A DNA stretch of 64,000 bases from Agrypnia vestita (Eukaryota > Arthropoda > Insecta > Trichoptera > Phryganeidae): positions 1-64,000 of the forward strand of contig JADDOH010010890.1 of assembly GCA_016648135.1 (NCBI GenBank), in the 5' to 3' direction. The notes under the pieces were generated by a model, which did no database searches, was not told the DNA's origin, and worked only from the letters and a program-made list of their open reading frames with translations. Shown one piece after another: positions 10,441 to 21,978 of this stretch. Each line of letters opens with the position of its first letter. Position 1 is the first letter of the stretch. Position numbers and translations under genes: made by a program.

Positions 10441-10489
10441 TTGGTAATTCTCGTGTGTTTAGGCACATCTAGTTCAAACACAAATATAG

Positions 10490-10800
10490 TTCAAGATCAA
10501 AATAGACGTAGCAAAAGAGCGCACATGCTTGGAACCCTAAATATACCTAGATGCAGTAGAACGGCCACGCGACACTACTACAGATTCCCAGGAATTAAAT
10601 ATTTCAATAATCTACCAGCGAATATTAGAACTACCTATACAACATTATGCAAAGTTCAAAAAGTGCTTAAAATCATTGAACAACTGAGTCATGCGATTTG
10701 TAATAGGTACCTACTATTTTGTTTTTGTATATTTTTTATTTTTTATTTGTTAGCGTACATTGTATCCCAACGAAGGGATCATTAGCTCCCAAACACGTTG
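10490..10800 (+). pseudogene. LINE reverse transcriptase C-terminus (CR1/jockey-like)
   Basis: The + frame contains RTATRHYYRFPGIKYFNNLP followed by ANIRTTYTT, the G-[IV]-K-x-[FW]-N-x-LP-x-x-[IL]-[RK] signature at the end of CR1/jockey ORF2 proteins, then a short divergent tail ending at 10783. The start is truncated against GC-rich DNA at about 10440. The 3' sequence includes an AGGGATCATTAGC motif resembling the UTR of the element ending at 15936. Confidence 0.6.
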
Positions 10801-12879
10801 ATATTTTCAAAAAATAAGTGGTGAAAAATATGTACCCATATTTTTATTAATTATACATAAATAATAGGCGAGAAATATCATCGGTTGATGCTTCATTCAC
10901 GACATCTATGTGTATAAAATACAGTTTTGTTTATGTTTCCGCTTTATCATTTCACAGTTTGTGAACGAACAAAATGACTGAACGCGTTGATATTGTTTTC
11001 AATGGAGTCGTATCCGGAATCGTTCGCCCTGTCCAAATTGTTAAGTGTCTCAGCTCTAGATTTTTATTCATTTCCACGTTTAATACTAACTACTTTCATC
11101 TTGTTTCCTTGCAAGTTTAAATTCGCTCACAACTGGAGACCTTTCCTTTAAAACTGTCACCATTACGGAGAAAAACGTTCATTTTGCCCTTCGTACCATT
11201 ATTCCCGCATTCCTCTTGTTCTTCTTCGGTGACCGGCGCCAACTGAAAGGAACATCTCTCGGGTCAACTTAAGGAAAATCTTTTATACGATACATATGTA
11301 TACTGTTCGTACTACTGTAATAATTTATTTTACATAATATTCGGTAGCAATGGTGCGTATGAAATTATACAAACTTCGAACTTCTAACGGCGCGTGCACA
11401 CGATGAGATTTGTTTCGAAGACTCATCGCGAAAGCGCGTAAAGTCTAGATGATTCATTGCTACCTGTTTTTTGTACGCACGGTAGAAATATGTACAGGAT
11501 TACGTACTCACTATCATAGACAAGAAATCAAAGACTTATATACATGCATCAAAAGATTCAAGATAGAAAAGTTTAAAAAAATTATGCGAACATACGGATG
11601 TTTTTTAAAGCTACATGCTAAGGAGAATGATTTTGTCACGCAGTATATCCTCGGGGGTTGATTGTTTGAAGTAGTGAAGTAGTACCACAAAATTGTAATG
11701 ACCTACAAGAAGTGCTTCTTGAAAAGTGTGCTACTAGAAAATTTTCAAAACCACGGGGGGGAGGGGGGGAGGTTGTTTCAATTTCCAGAGATTTCTTCAT
11801 TTATCGCTCCGATAGAGCTACATTTCTGCATGATCTCGTATTAGTACATTTTAAACAGGCAATCCTCCGTGACTGCATTAAAAACATTTTTTTTTTGGTT
11901 ATTGCTGCCTTTACTTTTATGCCCCTCGATATTAATTTTTCCGTTGACGGTCACGAGACTGAACGTACATTTTACGACCCCGGTGCAGCGCCAGCGCGCG
12001 ATTATATTTTTCAGACCAAGCAAAACGAGTAATTCTGACGCGTGTAAATTTAACGTCGGACCCGCGTTACTCTCCCGCGGTTCGGCGCTCCCGCCTTCCG
12101 GGGACTCTCATTTCGCGGCCCGCTGCCCCGGCCGGCCCTGCCCCGCGCGATATATCAGGGCCAAAGTGTCACTCGAGTATTGTTTTCGAGAAACGCGAGC
12201 GACCGTGACGGCGTTTGCTCGCTTCGGTATTTATGCCCGACTTAAATCAGTGTCTCGGGAGATACGACCTAAGCGTTTGTTATAAAAACTTAACGGTCGC
12301 TTCGGCTCCGTAATATTTAGGCGCAGTGTCGACGGCAGTAAAGCTACCGCAGTGTACACTGTATATTGTACGTGTCCGCTCATTTTGAATATTCCTGGCT
12401 TTGTTGTTTTGGTAGAGTGGTGGTGGTCACTGATGTGGAGTGTGAGAAAGAAAGAAAAAATAAAGAAGAGAGCTCCACTCACGGAATCTTCCGGCGCTCA
12501 CGTATGTAGAGGGATGTAGTGTAACATGTGGTTAGCAAGCCAGAATGGCTTTATAATGATTTATTTTTCTTTTATTAATATACATATGCCTACATTTTTT
12601 ATATAATCTATTTTTTAATACCTTTTTTTATAAAAAAAAACTGCAAGAATATATGCAGTTTTTAAGATTTTTAGCACTCACAAACATACAAGTATGCAGT
12701 GGACAAATCTATAAAAAATACAAATCCACTAAATATATTCACAGAACTTACATATAAAAATATTGGTAATAATAAATACTGGTCTATAAAAATGAAAATA
12801 TTGATTTTCAGGCGTATTCCAGTCTGTATGTTAAATAATTGATCTCCGAAATATCAAATACTTTTCTCACTCAAATCCT
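10801..12879. other. Intergenic stretch with a CpG-rich island
   Basis: No family-level gene seen. At 12020-12330 there is a CpG-rich island with TATAAAAA at 12283; at 10913 a TATAAAA precedes an ATG (10974) opening a 48-codon frame. A G-rich run lies at 11754-11772. Frames of 70-138 codons here overlap in several phases, as expected for chance in GC-rich DNA. Confidence 0.35.
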
Positions 12880-12993
12880 ACAAAAATACCTAAGTATTAT
12901 CAGAAAAAGTAATATAAAGTGATAATCCACACCCAAATAAACACAACCAGCGATTCTAAGTGATCAAGTGGAAAAAGGTGAGAGTTAATAAAA

Positions 12994-14140
12994 GTGATAA
13001 CTACCTACACCGAACCTAGCAATCAACTGTCGAAACAAATCGCTCAGGGCACAAATACTACTCATACAAAAAGAAATGTAACCAACAAATTACCTCCACA
13101 CGTGCCCAAAATGATCTGCTATAAATGTAAGAGTACTATCCCTTCCGAAGACAATATTAACTGCAGCGCATGCCATAATAACTTCCACTACAAATGCGGA
13201 GGCCTTTCCGAAGGGAACTTTATCGGAATGCTCGCTCCAAACAAAAATAAATGGAAATTCATCACGTGCAAAAACCCCACAACAGGCCACAGTTCCACCG
13301 GGACTTCTAGAAGACACTCTCCAACGCCTCAAGCACCACCAAAACACCACTCCGAAACCGACATACTCGACACGGACCCCTCTACTCAACCCACACTCGG
13401 GGAAATCATGACATTGCTAAGCCAACTGATGACCGAAACTAAGGAGATGAGGGAAGAATATAAAAAGTTCCAAAAATCGATCGAATTCTGTTCAGACAAA
13501 ATTGACGAATTCTAAAAACGCGTACAATCACTGAAGGCAAAAATCACCAACACAGATTCACACGAATCACAAATCACAGCTTTACAAAAAAAATCACCGA
13601 GATAGAAACGAAATTGGAAACCTCAAATACACACACAAACCAAAAAAACATCGAACTTCGATTTCGAACTTCCTACCAGAAAAGAAAACAGATAACATAC
13701 CTTCCGTACTCAAGAAAATCGCCGACAAAGTCGGCTACAAACTTAACTACACCGATATCGACAACTACTACCGTACCCAAAACCACATTACCGATAATAC
13801 TACACCCCGAAATATCACCCCGAAATACAATCATCCGCTTCACCAAACGAATAACAAGAGACAACTTCCTGGCGGCCACCAAAACATACAATATGAAGCA
13901 GAAGAGCCACCACCACAAACTAAATACCTCTCACGTGTACGAAACTTCGAAAGCCTCACCAATATTCGTCAGCGAACATTTAACTCACAGGCAAAAGAAG
14001 TTATTCCACATCACACGTGATTTCGCAAAGCAAAACCATTATAAATTCACATCGACTCGAGGCGGACGTATATACATAAGGAAGAACGCGGCGAGCCAAC
14101 CATTCATCGCACGAAATGAGACCGTCCTACACCGTCTCAT
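12994..14140 (+). pseudogene. ORF1-like protein of the non-LTR element, frameshifted
   Basis: RNA-binding/chaperone protein of a non-LTR retrotransposon. The first good Met is at 13111 (MICYKCKSTIP); the frame is open from 12982 but has no earlier ATG. It starts a PHD-like Cys/His finger (C-x2-C ... C-x2-C-x4-H-x2-C) common in insect ORF1 proteins, followed by a Ser/Pro/Thr linker and a heptad-like Glu/Lys segment (13430-13620) suggesting a coiled coil, interrupted by a stop at 13513. In a shifted frame a C-terminal domain follows, with PIFVSEHLTHRQKKLF and KFTSTRGGRIYIRK, the pattern of the FP-type nucleic-acid-binding domain found in these proteins. At least two frame breaks, so not functional. 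Confidence 0.75.
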
Positions 14141-14385
14141 CGTTCTTAATATAACTAACTTTGATCTCATATTATTTACTTCTCCAATTACTATCTACAT
14201 TTTCTACATTTCTTTTATACTTTTACTTATTTTCTTATATTTCTCGCATTTTCTTACGTATACATATTTTATTTTTTCCATATTTTTCACACTGTCTTTC
14301 AACTATTACGACGTACTTCGCAACCCTTCCCCTTATTGCTCTCAACAACTATCATTGTCAACTACATTAACTGTTATCTTACCCA

Positions 14386-15623
14386 ATGATTCTAAATATA
14401 TATTACATGAACATAAGAGGTATGCGCTCCAAGGTCAACGAAGTATACCTAAACGTATTGAACCCCCAAAATCAAATAATTTGCCTCACCGAGACGTGGC
14501 TACAAGATTCCGTCTTCAGCTCTGAATATTTCGACGACCGATATGAAGTATATAGAAAAGACAGATGTAAACCAGGGAAGAAAGATGGGGGCGGAGTGTT
14601 AATCGCTGTGCATAAAACACTACAAGTTACATCAAACCACACTGGCAAACCATAACTGAAGACATATGGATACAGCTTCAAATTAAGGTAAACAACCGCA
14701 AAACACTACTAAACATCTGCACAGTTTATATATCACCAGATGACACCTACACCACATACAAAACGTTCTGCGACAACCTCCGCAACATATTCCTAGAATA
14801 TCCAACCGCCTCCAATCTGATATTTGGAAACTTTAATCGTTCAGACATCACATGGACCTCACCTCCTTCAAACTGACCTTAATGCACTCCAAAAATGGTC
14901 CATAGACAATGACCTCTACTTCAACACAGAAAAATGTAACTCAATATCCTTCACCAAGAAACGCAGAACCATACAATTTGAATACAGTATCAACCAAACC
15001 ACGCTTAATCCATTAACAACTATTAAAGACCTGTGAATAACCTTTGATAACTCCCTCAAATTCAACCACTACATAGACGATATCTCTAGGCGAGCATCCA
15101 AAACTCTCGGCTTCGTCCTCAGAGCAACGAAGAATTCCACGACACAGCCGCTCCAATTACTATCTATTAATCCCTCATCAGAAGCCTACTGGAGTTCTCA
15201 TCAACAATTTGGTCACCCAATTACGAAATTCACAACTACAGAGCCGAAAAAATCCAGAAAAAATTCCTTATATCACTCACACACCGACAAGGCCTAAATG
15301 AGTTGCTCGATACTTTCGACAAAAGACTCGAAAATTTCCATATAATCTCATTAGAAAAAAGACGAAAAATCACAGACCTTATGACACTCCACAAAAGAGT
15401 AAACAACGAACTAGACTCGCCCTCAATACTCTCGCAAATAGATAATAATACACACAAAGGTCTACAACACCAACATAGGTTATTTCTCTCCTCTCCTAGA
15501 ATCCTAAACCAGTACAACGAGGTCACGTCATGTAATCCCAACATCGACATATTTCACATGACACAACCTCAGTTCAAGAGAGAAATTATATCGCTCCTGA
15601 CCGAAAATAGTTTGAGCTTGTAG
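14386..15623 (+). pseudogene. ORF2: endonuclease-reverse transcriptase with catalytic core deleted
   Basis: Starts at ATG 14386: NIYYMNIRGMRSK and ICLTETWLQD, then GGGVLIAV, which are the first blocks of the AP-like endonuclease (N in block I, E of TETW in block II). A frame break near 14655 is followed by VYISPDDTY and LIFGNFNRSDITW, where the usual catalytic GDFN-type D is changed (GNFN). About 14862 the sequence jumps to LQTDLNALQKWSIDNDLYFN, which normally lies downstream of the F/YxDD palm motif. So the rest of the endonuclease and the polymerase fingers and palm are missing, an estimated 1.5 kb by comparison with usual ORF2 length. The C-terminal part (RKITDLMTLHKRVNNEL, stop at 15621) is present with further shifts. 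Confidence 0.8.
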
Positions 15624-16119
15624 GACGGATTCTTCGGAAATCAACCTAAACAAAAATTTTATAGCCACAAAGCGCGGGTACACATTTTTCTGACTTGTTG
15701 ACCTGGGAGCCTACATGCCTATGTCGTGCGGAGAATGTGAACTTCGTTCATCTTGTAATCGCTTATTGTACCATACTTATATTGTATAATGTATTAATGT
15801 TTTATTTTAATGTATTATTGTAAATTGTAATTGTAACTGTAGTAATCACCTTGTCCTAAATGACTATCCATTAGGGTCATTCTGACCTGTCGATAGTCTT
15901 TAAATAAAAAAATTAAAAAAATATAAATAAAATAATTGGGAAAAATATCACATATATATCAAAAAGAATATTGCTTAATATTCCACATTAAAAATATAGA
16001 AGTATCATTACCAGCTGCGAAATCTATGTATACTGTTTCTTGAGAAGAGACTACAGATGTCTCTTGATGTTGTCTAATGATGTTGCCATGTGTGATGTGC
16101 ACAAGCCAAGTGCCCCCCC

Positions 16120-16260
16120 CCCCCCCGCCAAGCATCTTGGATATCCACCACATTGTCCTGATTTAACACTACTGGACTTGATCTAAACCGTATATGCATC
16201 AATCTCACCAGACATTTTGGCCAACGCTATTCAAAAAACATACAGTGACTAATTAATCGT
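16120..16260 (+). pseudogene. Possible Tc1/mariner-type transposase relic
   Basis: The reading LGYPPHCPDLTLLDL resembles the PPYSPDL-x-P-x-D block with the last catalytic Asp of Tc1/mariner transposases. Stops follow at once, and a run of 15 C's precedes it. A very small relic, weakly supported. Confidence 0.3.
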
Positions 16261-16356
16261 TTAAAACCTGTATAAATTGAATATTACAATATTAACGTAG
16301 GTTTTTCTGCTGTTACAAAATTTTTGGCCCCCCTCTGTATGTCCGAACTGTCTTAA

Positions 16357-17249
16357 GGGGGGGGTAAGGTTTTTAATTTTTTTTTTGCATTTTAATTTTA
16401 ATTTTTTAAACGAATGTATAACATCGCAAGAATATTGTGTCAATCGGAGCAAAATTGACGAAAATATGAACATTTGAGAGATACTCAGACTGATTTTCTA
16501 TACCTGCTCGGGCAACTAAGAGACGCGCTCACCTGAGGAGTACCGGACGTGCTATTGTATTGGAAGAGTTTTGCGTAGACAAGGCCAAAAAGATGCTGAT
16601 GATGAAAGCTCTTTGCTGTGTGAACATGGCATCGACGATTATGTGTAAGTATAAAATAAGTGTTGAGTTTTATTTTGAATTTTACAGTGTGCAAAACTTT
16701 AAAGCGTTTTCCCCACATCACACGTTTTCAAAGTCGGTGTCCATCATAACTTCAAAACTACTGCACCGATCCTTTTGAAATTTTGAATACTATTTCTGTA
16801 CATAATTTACGAGGTAACGCTGTAGAGTTTTTTTCAAATTTGTTATTAATTTTTATTTTTTAATAACAAATTAGTCGATATTTTTCGCAAAAAATCGCGT
16901 TTTTCCCTTCAAAGTGTTCCAAAAAATTGAAAAATTGAAATTTCAAAAAACCCTCCCAGTGTTACCTGGGAAAATCTATTATCTAACGAATGAACTTTGA
17001 TTTTTTGATCTCAGATAATCTAGCACCAAGATATGATGGACACCGCAATTCTCCTTTTTTCCGAGACACGTCCGAATAATTGCTGCCATTGCCGTATTTT
17101 GTAATATTTCATCTTGAAAATTTTACATAATATTCTTCAAATGTCATACTTTAATGTATCATTGGTTTAAATAAAGAGATTTTAACTGTGTCGTCACAAA
17201 AAATTCACAAAAACATGCCTTTTTTTGTACGAATTAACCTTACCCCCCC
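16357..17249. mobile_element. TTAA-flanked inverted-repeat element (piggyBac-like MITE)
   Basis: The 893-base segment is flanked on both sides by TTAA (16353-16356, 17250-17253). Its ends are inverted: GGGGGGGGTAAGGTT on the left, and the inverse of GGGGGGGTAAGGTT on the right. TTAA target duplications with G/C-rich ends suggest a piggyBac-type non-autonomous element. No transposase frame inside. Confidence 0.6.
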
Positions 17250-17289
17250 TTAAGTATACCTATTTTTCTTATCGTGTTTAAGAACACTG

Positions 17290-17600
17290 ATTTTATTGAT
17301 GTATTTTTCATTTGTCCCCGTTTTTCACGGCTGACATTTCCTGGTCGGAGGTCGCGTATTTGCTTTTGTCATTATTTGATCCACGTATTTCTGAGTCGGA
17401 TTTCCTATCCGTCTATCTTCTTCCTTCGGTACTTTCTTCTATTATATTCGTTAGGTATCTATTAGGCACGATGATATTCCGAAGGATTCTCATTCTCCTT
17501 TTTTCAACAGCATCGATTGTCATGTTTCCTTGTACTCTTTCTAGTATTTCCTCCTTTATAACACCTGGCTCGCGTATAGCATATTCTTTTCACAAAACTC
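17290..17600 (-). pseudogene. LINE ORF2 C-terminal relic
   Basis: The minus strand reads GVIKEEILERVQGNMTIDAV then EKRRMRILRNIIVPNRYLTN and, after a shift, NPTQKYVDQIM. These resemble the post-palm part of LINE ORF2s (a basic [KR]RR-x-[KR]-[FIL] helix, N-R-L/Y, then R-x-x-x-W/Y-[VI]-D-x-[IV]). The clade is not resolved. Confidence 0.45.
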
Positions 17601-18050
17601 ACATCATACATGTAATTAATCTACCTATTTAATCACGGGGTATAGAATATATGAATATTATATATATATGAATATTAGGAATTAAGGTATTCACAAAATT
17701 TCAATTTTTCATTTTTGAAATTTCATTTCCTACAAAATTTTTTACGAGACTATTTTTTATTGTGTTCAATATTTTTGAACGAAGCTATTAGAAAGATGTA
17801 TAAAAGGAAGGCCTATGTGCGTGGATTATTAGAAGAAAATAATTAATGTGACGTACCTACTCATGTACCAATCATATTCTTATTTTGAAATACTGACTTA
17901 TGTAAAGATTTTTCATTTCAACAATTTCAAAACAAAAAGGTTACGTACCCACCTAATATGTAATACAGTTAAAAGTTAACAACACATATGAATTACAATT
18001 ATCCACGCACTTTGTATTTGAATGAAAATTAACTCTATATAAATTAATCA
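17601..18050. other. AT-rich non-coding stretch
   Basis: No gene or clear repeat boundary seen. Confidence 0.4.
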
Positions 18051-18211
18051 ATGAGGGTAAACACAAGACTGTTTTATTCCACTATATACCTATTTATTTT
18101 GAATTGTTAGAACGTTTTCGAGATTTCTCCCATTGTCAAATCTCGAAAACGTTCTAACAATTCAAAATAACTATATATAGTGGAATAAAACAGTGTTGTG
18201 TTTACCCTCAT
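18051..18211. repeat. Near-perfect 161-base hairpin
   Basis: Arms of about 75 bases are inverted copies (ATGAGGGTAAACACAA at the left end, TTGTGTTTACCCTCAT at the right; CGAGATTT and AAATCTCG at the tip) around an 11-base loop CTCCCATTGTC. Only a few differences separate the arms, so the structure is young or conserved. It would form a strong RNA hairpin if transcribed; precursor-like miRNA and fold-back transposon origins are both open. Confidence 0.7.
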
Positions 18212-19135
18212 TTTTTAAAATATTAAAAATGAATTTCCACAATGTTACAAACAAAAAACTTGAACATTCAAATTAATCACTTTTTTTTCAAATTTACGAA
18301 AAGTGTAAGTTTTTGTTTACCGGTCAGAGACATTATTTATTAAATAATTCATTTTTAAATTGAAATTTACATTTAACCTCTGAATTACATAACATTTTTT
18401 ATATTTAATTATACATTTTTCTTGCCACACCGACATCAATAACTACCTTTATTAGACAAGTAAATATTAGTCATCGCTTTAAGTAAACATATAAATATTT
18501 TATTTATTTATTCTAGATATGTTCTAGGCTCGTAATAATTTGCATTGATAATGAATTTATTGACAAGCATAATCATTTCAGATTTTTATTGTGTTATCTT
18601 GAATACATTGAATTATTTGTCAACCGGAGAGATTAATTTGTATTGCTTATTATATTTCAATAGCATTATTTTCATTGGGCAATGAAATTATACGTTAAGT
18701 ATAATATTATAATAAGTTAAGAGGGGTTAAACTAGCAGATGGGGGTGTCTGGAATAGTTATTTGAAATGGAGGGTAATTTCCTTCAGTTTGAAGAACGTG
18801 GAGTTGATATTTGCATGAAATATACTCTAAGACTTCCTATTAATTTTCTTCTAGGAATGTTGCAAACTGGTGTACATATATTTTAGTTTACGTATTAAGT
18901 AATTAAATAGGTATTTTAAAGGTCTATATTTTTTAAATAGAAATTCGAACACGGAATAGAATAATCTGCCGAAATCCCCCGAACTCAAATGTCATAATAT
19001 ACTCATCTTCTTACCTACTATGGCGTACATGTACAGAAAATATTTCAGATTCGATACTATAACGTAAGTCCGGCGGTCGCTGGCTCTTAAGTCTATAAGA
19101 GCAGTGAAACAGTAAAACTGTAACTATTACTATTA
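18212..19135. other. AT-rich non-coding stretch
   Basis: No gene. A piece of SINE tail (AAATTCGAACACGGAATAGA type, minus strand) lies near 18935-18962. The rest is simple AT-rich DNA. Confidence 0.4.
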
Positions 19136-19278
19136 CAGTAGCCGGCAAACATCTTGAAATTTTTCGGCGTAGTGGGGGGAGGTTTGCGCATGTACCTTTC
19201 CACCAACGAGACCCAAAATTTGTCTTCTGCGCATTCCCCCACTACGCCAAAAAATTTCAAGAAGTTTGCCGGCAACTG
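19136..19278. mobile_element. Short MITE with CAGT[AT]GCCGGCAAAC ends
   Basis: The 143-base segment begins CAGTAGCCGGCAAAC and ends GTTTGCCGGCAACTG. The arms extend over AAATTTTT[CT]GGCGTAGTGGGGG. The CAG ends suggest hAT, but the flanking octamers match only partly (TACTATTA versus TACCATAG), so the target duplication is uncertain. Confidence 0.65.
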
Positions 19279-19379
19279 TACCATAGCTAGAAAATCATTA
19301 CATTCAATCACTCACTCTTCTTCAATGTTATGTTTTTACTTTAATTTAATCATTAGCAAAGAGTTAGTTCCTCGACAGG

Positions 19380-19492
19380 CTACGTTTGCTCAGATTGGAA
19401 GCATTGCACTATAATTGTATCAATGTTTTCTATGCTTTTTTTTGTGCTGTTGGTCTTCAATAAACATTAAATAAATAAATAAATAAATAATG
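19380..19492 (+). repeat. LINE 3' tail
   Basis: A T-rich UTR-like stretch with AATAAACATTAAATAAATAA ending in (AAAT)n at 19466-19490, the usual 3' terminus of CR1/jockey-type insertions. No coding sequence is attached. Confidence 0.45.
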
Positions 19493-19624
19493 TATCCAAC
19501 ATGGCATGCATTACACGGGCATGGATCCAATATTAAAATTATGAAGTGTAATCACATAAAATGTTTATATTATTTATTATATTATTAATTCTGCGTTACG
19601 AATGATTTTTTAATAACTTTTATT

Positions 19625-19765
19625 TTAAATACGTAGAGCAATATTCTTACTATTTCCAAGCTGAACTAAACGCTTGTGCTGTGAAAATAGCTGGACTCCT
19701 GGAATGGGCTTGAACCAATGACCAATGGATGGAAGCTATTTATAGGATCACTTAAGCCAGCCTTA
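19625..19765 (-). repeat. tRNA-derived SINE (family S)
   Basis: The minus strand has a B-box-like GGTTCAAGCCC followed by the family body (GCTATTTTCACAGCAC, AAGCGTTTAG, AATATTGCTCTACG). The same body occurs at 33065, 39325, 49450, 51705, 52683 and 59645. Confidence 0.65.
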
Positions 19766-20002
19766 AGACAAGTCGTAATCCCTGTAAATGCCCAATAAAA
19801 ACTTACAGACATACTTTCTCATATAAAAAGCGTTGTCACTGTGAAACATCTATAATTTATCTTAATTAATGATTATACCTGTGTAGACAAAAGCCATTAA
19901 TTGTGTTTTTAGAAAATATCAAAAAAATATAAATAAAGATAAACTATTTTGTCCTCGCTTTAACCTATTGATCTGTGGATGACTGACAATTTGATTGAGT
20001 GA
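19766..20002. other. AT-rich non-coding stretch
   Basis: Nothing recognised. Confidence 0.4.
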
Positions 20003-20390
20003 TTATTTTTAGCGAAATTTAAAATAAATTAAATTTTAATCATTATTATTAATGAAATTTAAAATGAATTAATTTTTATTTTATTTAATAAATAAATATT
20101 TAATATATTTTTTTAAATAAATATTACTATTTGTGAAATTTCAAATAAATTTAATTTTAATAAATATTATTACTAAGATGTTTCGGCTTGCAAGGCCATT
20201 ATCAAACAGTAAGCCGAAACAGCTGTCACACTAAAAATAGTTAACCCGCAGAACTTAATAATAATATTTATTAAAATATAATTTATTTTAAATTTCACAA
20301 ATAATAATATTTATTTAAATTTAATTCATTTTAACTTTCATTAATAATAATTATTAAAATTTAAATTATTTTAAATTTCGCTAAAATAAA
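20003..20390. repeat. Large fold-back with Penelope-like terminal hairpin in its loop
   Basis: Two arms of roughly 150-180 bases, rich in AAATTTAAAATAAATT, are inverted copies (AGCGAAATTT at 20011, AAATTTCGCT at 20373). The loop holds GTTTCGGCTTGCAAGGCC and AAGCCGAAACAGCTG, then TAGTTAACCCGCAGAACTT, which recurs at the 3' end of the Penelope-like copy at 43221-44000. On the minus strand the loop reads TTGATAA - hairpin - GAAAC, a decayed hammerhead-like core. Confidence 0.6.
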
Positions 20391-20543
20391 TATGGAGTTT
20401 TACAAATTAAACACAAAAACCATAAATAAAATCAGTGATTATTCTTTTCAACATTATTCTGTCTTGTTCTCATCCTATCGATCTCGATACTCGTAGTATT
20501 ATGAACTATTTCATGTCTACCTTCCTAACACATGAACATTTAA

Positions 20544-21978
20544 GGCGGTACATTCACTGCAAATGCATATTTCAGCGTTTTTTTTACGAAAATCTGGGTT
20601 TTTATTATTCATTTATATCAGAATGTATATGATAGATTGCAATTTTTTTAGGGCGATAACTTAGATAGAACCTTTGTTCTTATATAAAATCAATAAATTT
20701 AACATTATTTACAATAATTAAGAAAAATATAGGCATTAATCCACAGGCCGCGGCAAAATTTTTTTTTTTTTTTTTAGGCCGTTTTTAATGTTCCTGGACA
20801 AAGAGTGTTTCGTTTAAAACTTGTATGTAAGCATAATATGTTTTTTCATACATATAAAGTTTACTTAATTATCTAGAATCCGTACGTAGGAAATTAAGAA
20901 ATATTCAATATTAAAAAAGATATCATTTTTTAAACATGCTTAAATATTTACGATTTTTGGTCATTTTCAAATGTTGTTTATTCATATAAAAGGATGATTT
21001 TAAACGATATATTGTATCTATATTCGCACTTTGAGTCTTCATTCACTATTAAAAAGCTATTTTTTTAAATAAATATTTAAAAATAAAAATTCTATAGTAT
21101 GAAATGTGTCAAAAAATTACGCAGTTTGGAGATCACAATCCGCGCGCCAGCCGGGAGAGGCGGACGCACTCATGTAGTCCAATCATTTTTTCATAAAAAA
21201 ATCACTTTAAAAAGTGTTTTTTTGCCAAATTTGACTTTAGTTCAAAATAATATCATATTATATATTCGAAAATTCATCGCAGATAATAATGTTTTCTTTA
21301 ACTAGTTTTGTATTAAATTGTATTTCTATTCATAACCTAATATTGAACGCACGTCACTTTTGGTGGCTTGCTACTACTCGCTATGTTGACTATATTCGTG
21401 TTGATGTCATTGTTATTTGAAAGTCAAGTAAGATATTAATTTACGAGATAATTTTTAAAATATAGATAAATGGTTTTTAATTTTATTTTTAATTCAATAC
21501 ATATTGTTGTAGTAGTTTTTTGTTTATTTTAGATAAAAATTATTTAAATTCAATTATTTTCACAGGTGTTTTGACATTTCAGTCGGAAGTCAAAATAATA
21601 TCTAAATCTGCTTATTCGACAAAAGTTTTAAATTAAAAAACAGTGATATAAGAAAAATTGTTGTTTACTTTTTTTTTACAACACCTAAATTATTGGAGAA
21701 ATATAAATACGCTTTTTTAAATTCTAGACTTAAAACATTTAAAATTCTAATAATAGTACGCGAGCATGACTTGCGTTCCCATATATTTTAAACGTCGGTA
21801 CTCCATATGGTTGTCTCGTTTCCTCGCAACCTTTCTATCTCACAAGGACACGTAAAAATACGCTCTTGCAAGGTTTATCTGATATGACGTTTGTTCATGT
21901 CTCGATCTCATATTGAAGTAGCATGATCTATCCGACGCATATCGCCACTTTGACAGCTTGAAAAATGTATGTACCGCC
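20544..21978. mobile_element. TTAA-flanked inverted-repeat element
   Basis: The 1435-base segment starts GGCGGTACAT and ends ATGTACCGCC, with TTAA immediately outside each end (20540-20543 and 21979-21982). No transposase is visible; internal sequence is AT-rich with a T-run at 20760 and a small GC-rich patch at 21135-21170. Probably a non-autonomous TTAA-specific (piggyBac-like) transposon. Confidence 0.6.

Larger units (their letters stand above)
12880..15936 (+). mobile_element. Two-ORF non-LTR retrotransposon, internally deleted
   Basis: Order on the + strand: ORF1-like protein with zinc finger and C-terminal nucleic-acid domain, ORF2 endonuclease start, an internal deletion, the end of ORF2, and a 3' UTR finishing in an A/T-rich tail (TTAAATAAAAAAATT, about 15898-15936). 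The layout fits the CR1/jockey group. The 5' boundary is not defined by a target duplication; 12880 is approximate. Confidence 0.8.

Noticed and set aside
16113..16127. Poly-C run of 15 as a structured element
   Set aside because: A simple homopolymer next to a transposase-like relic; nothing else supports function and its length may be unreliable.
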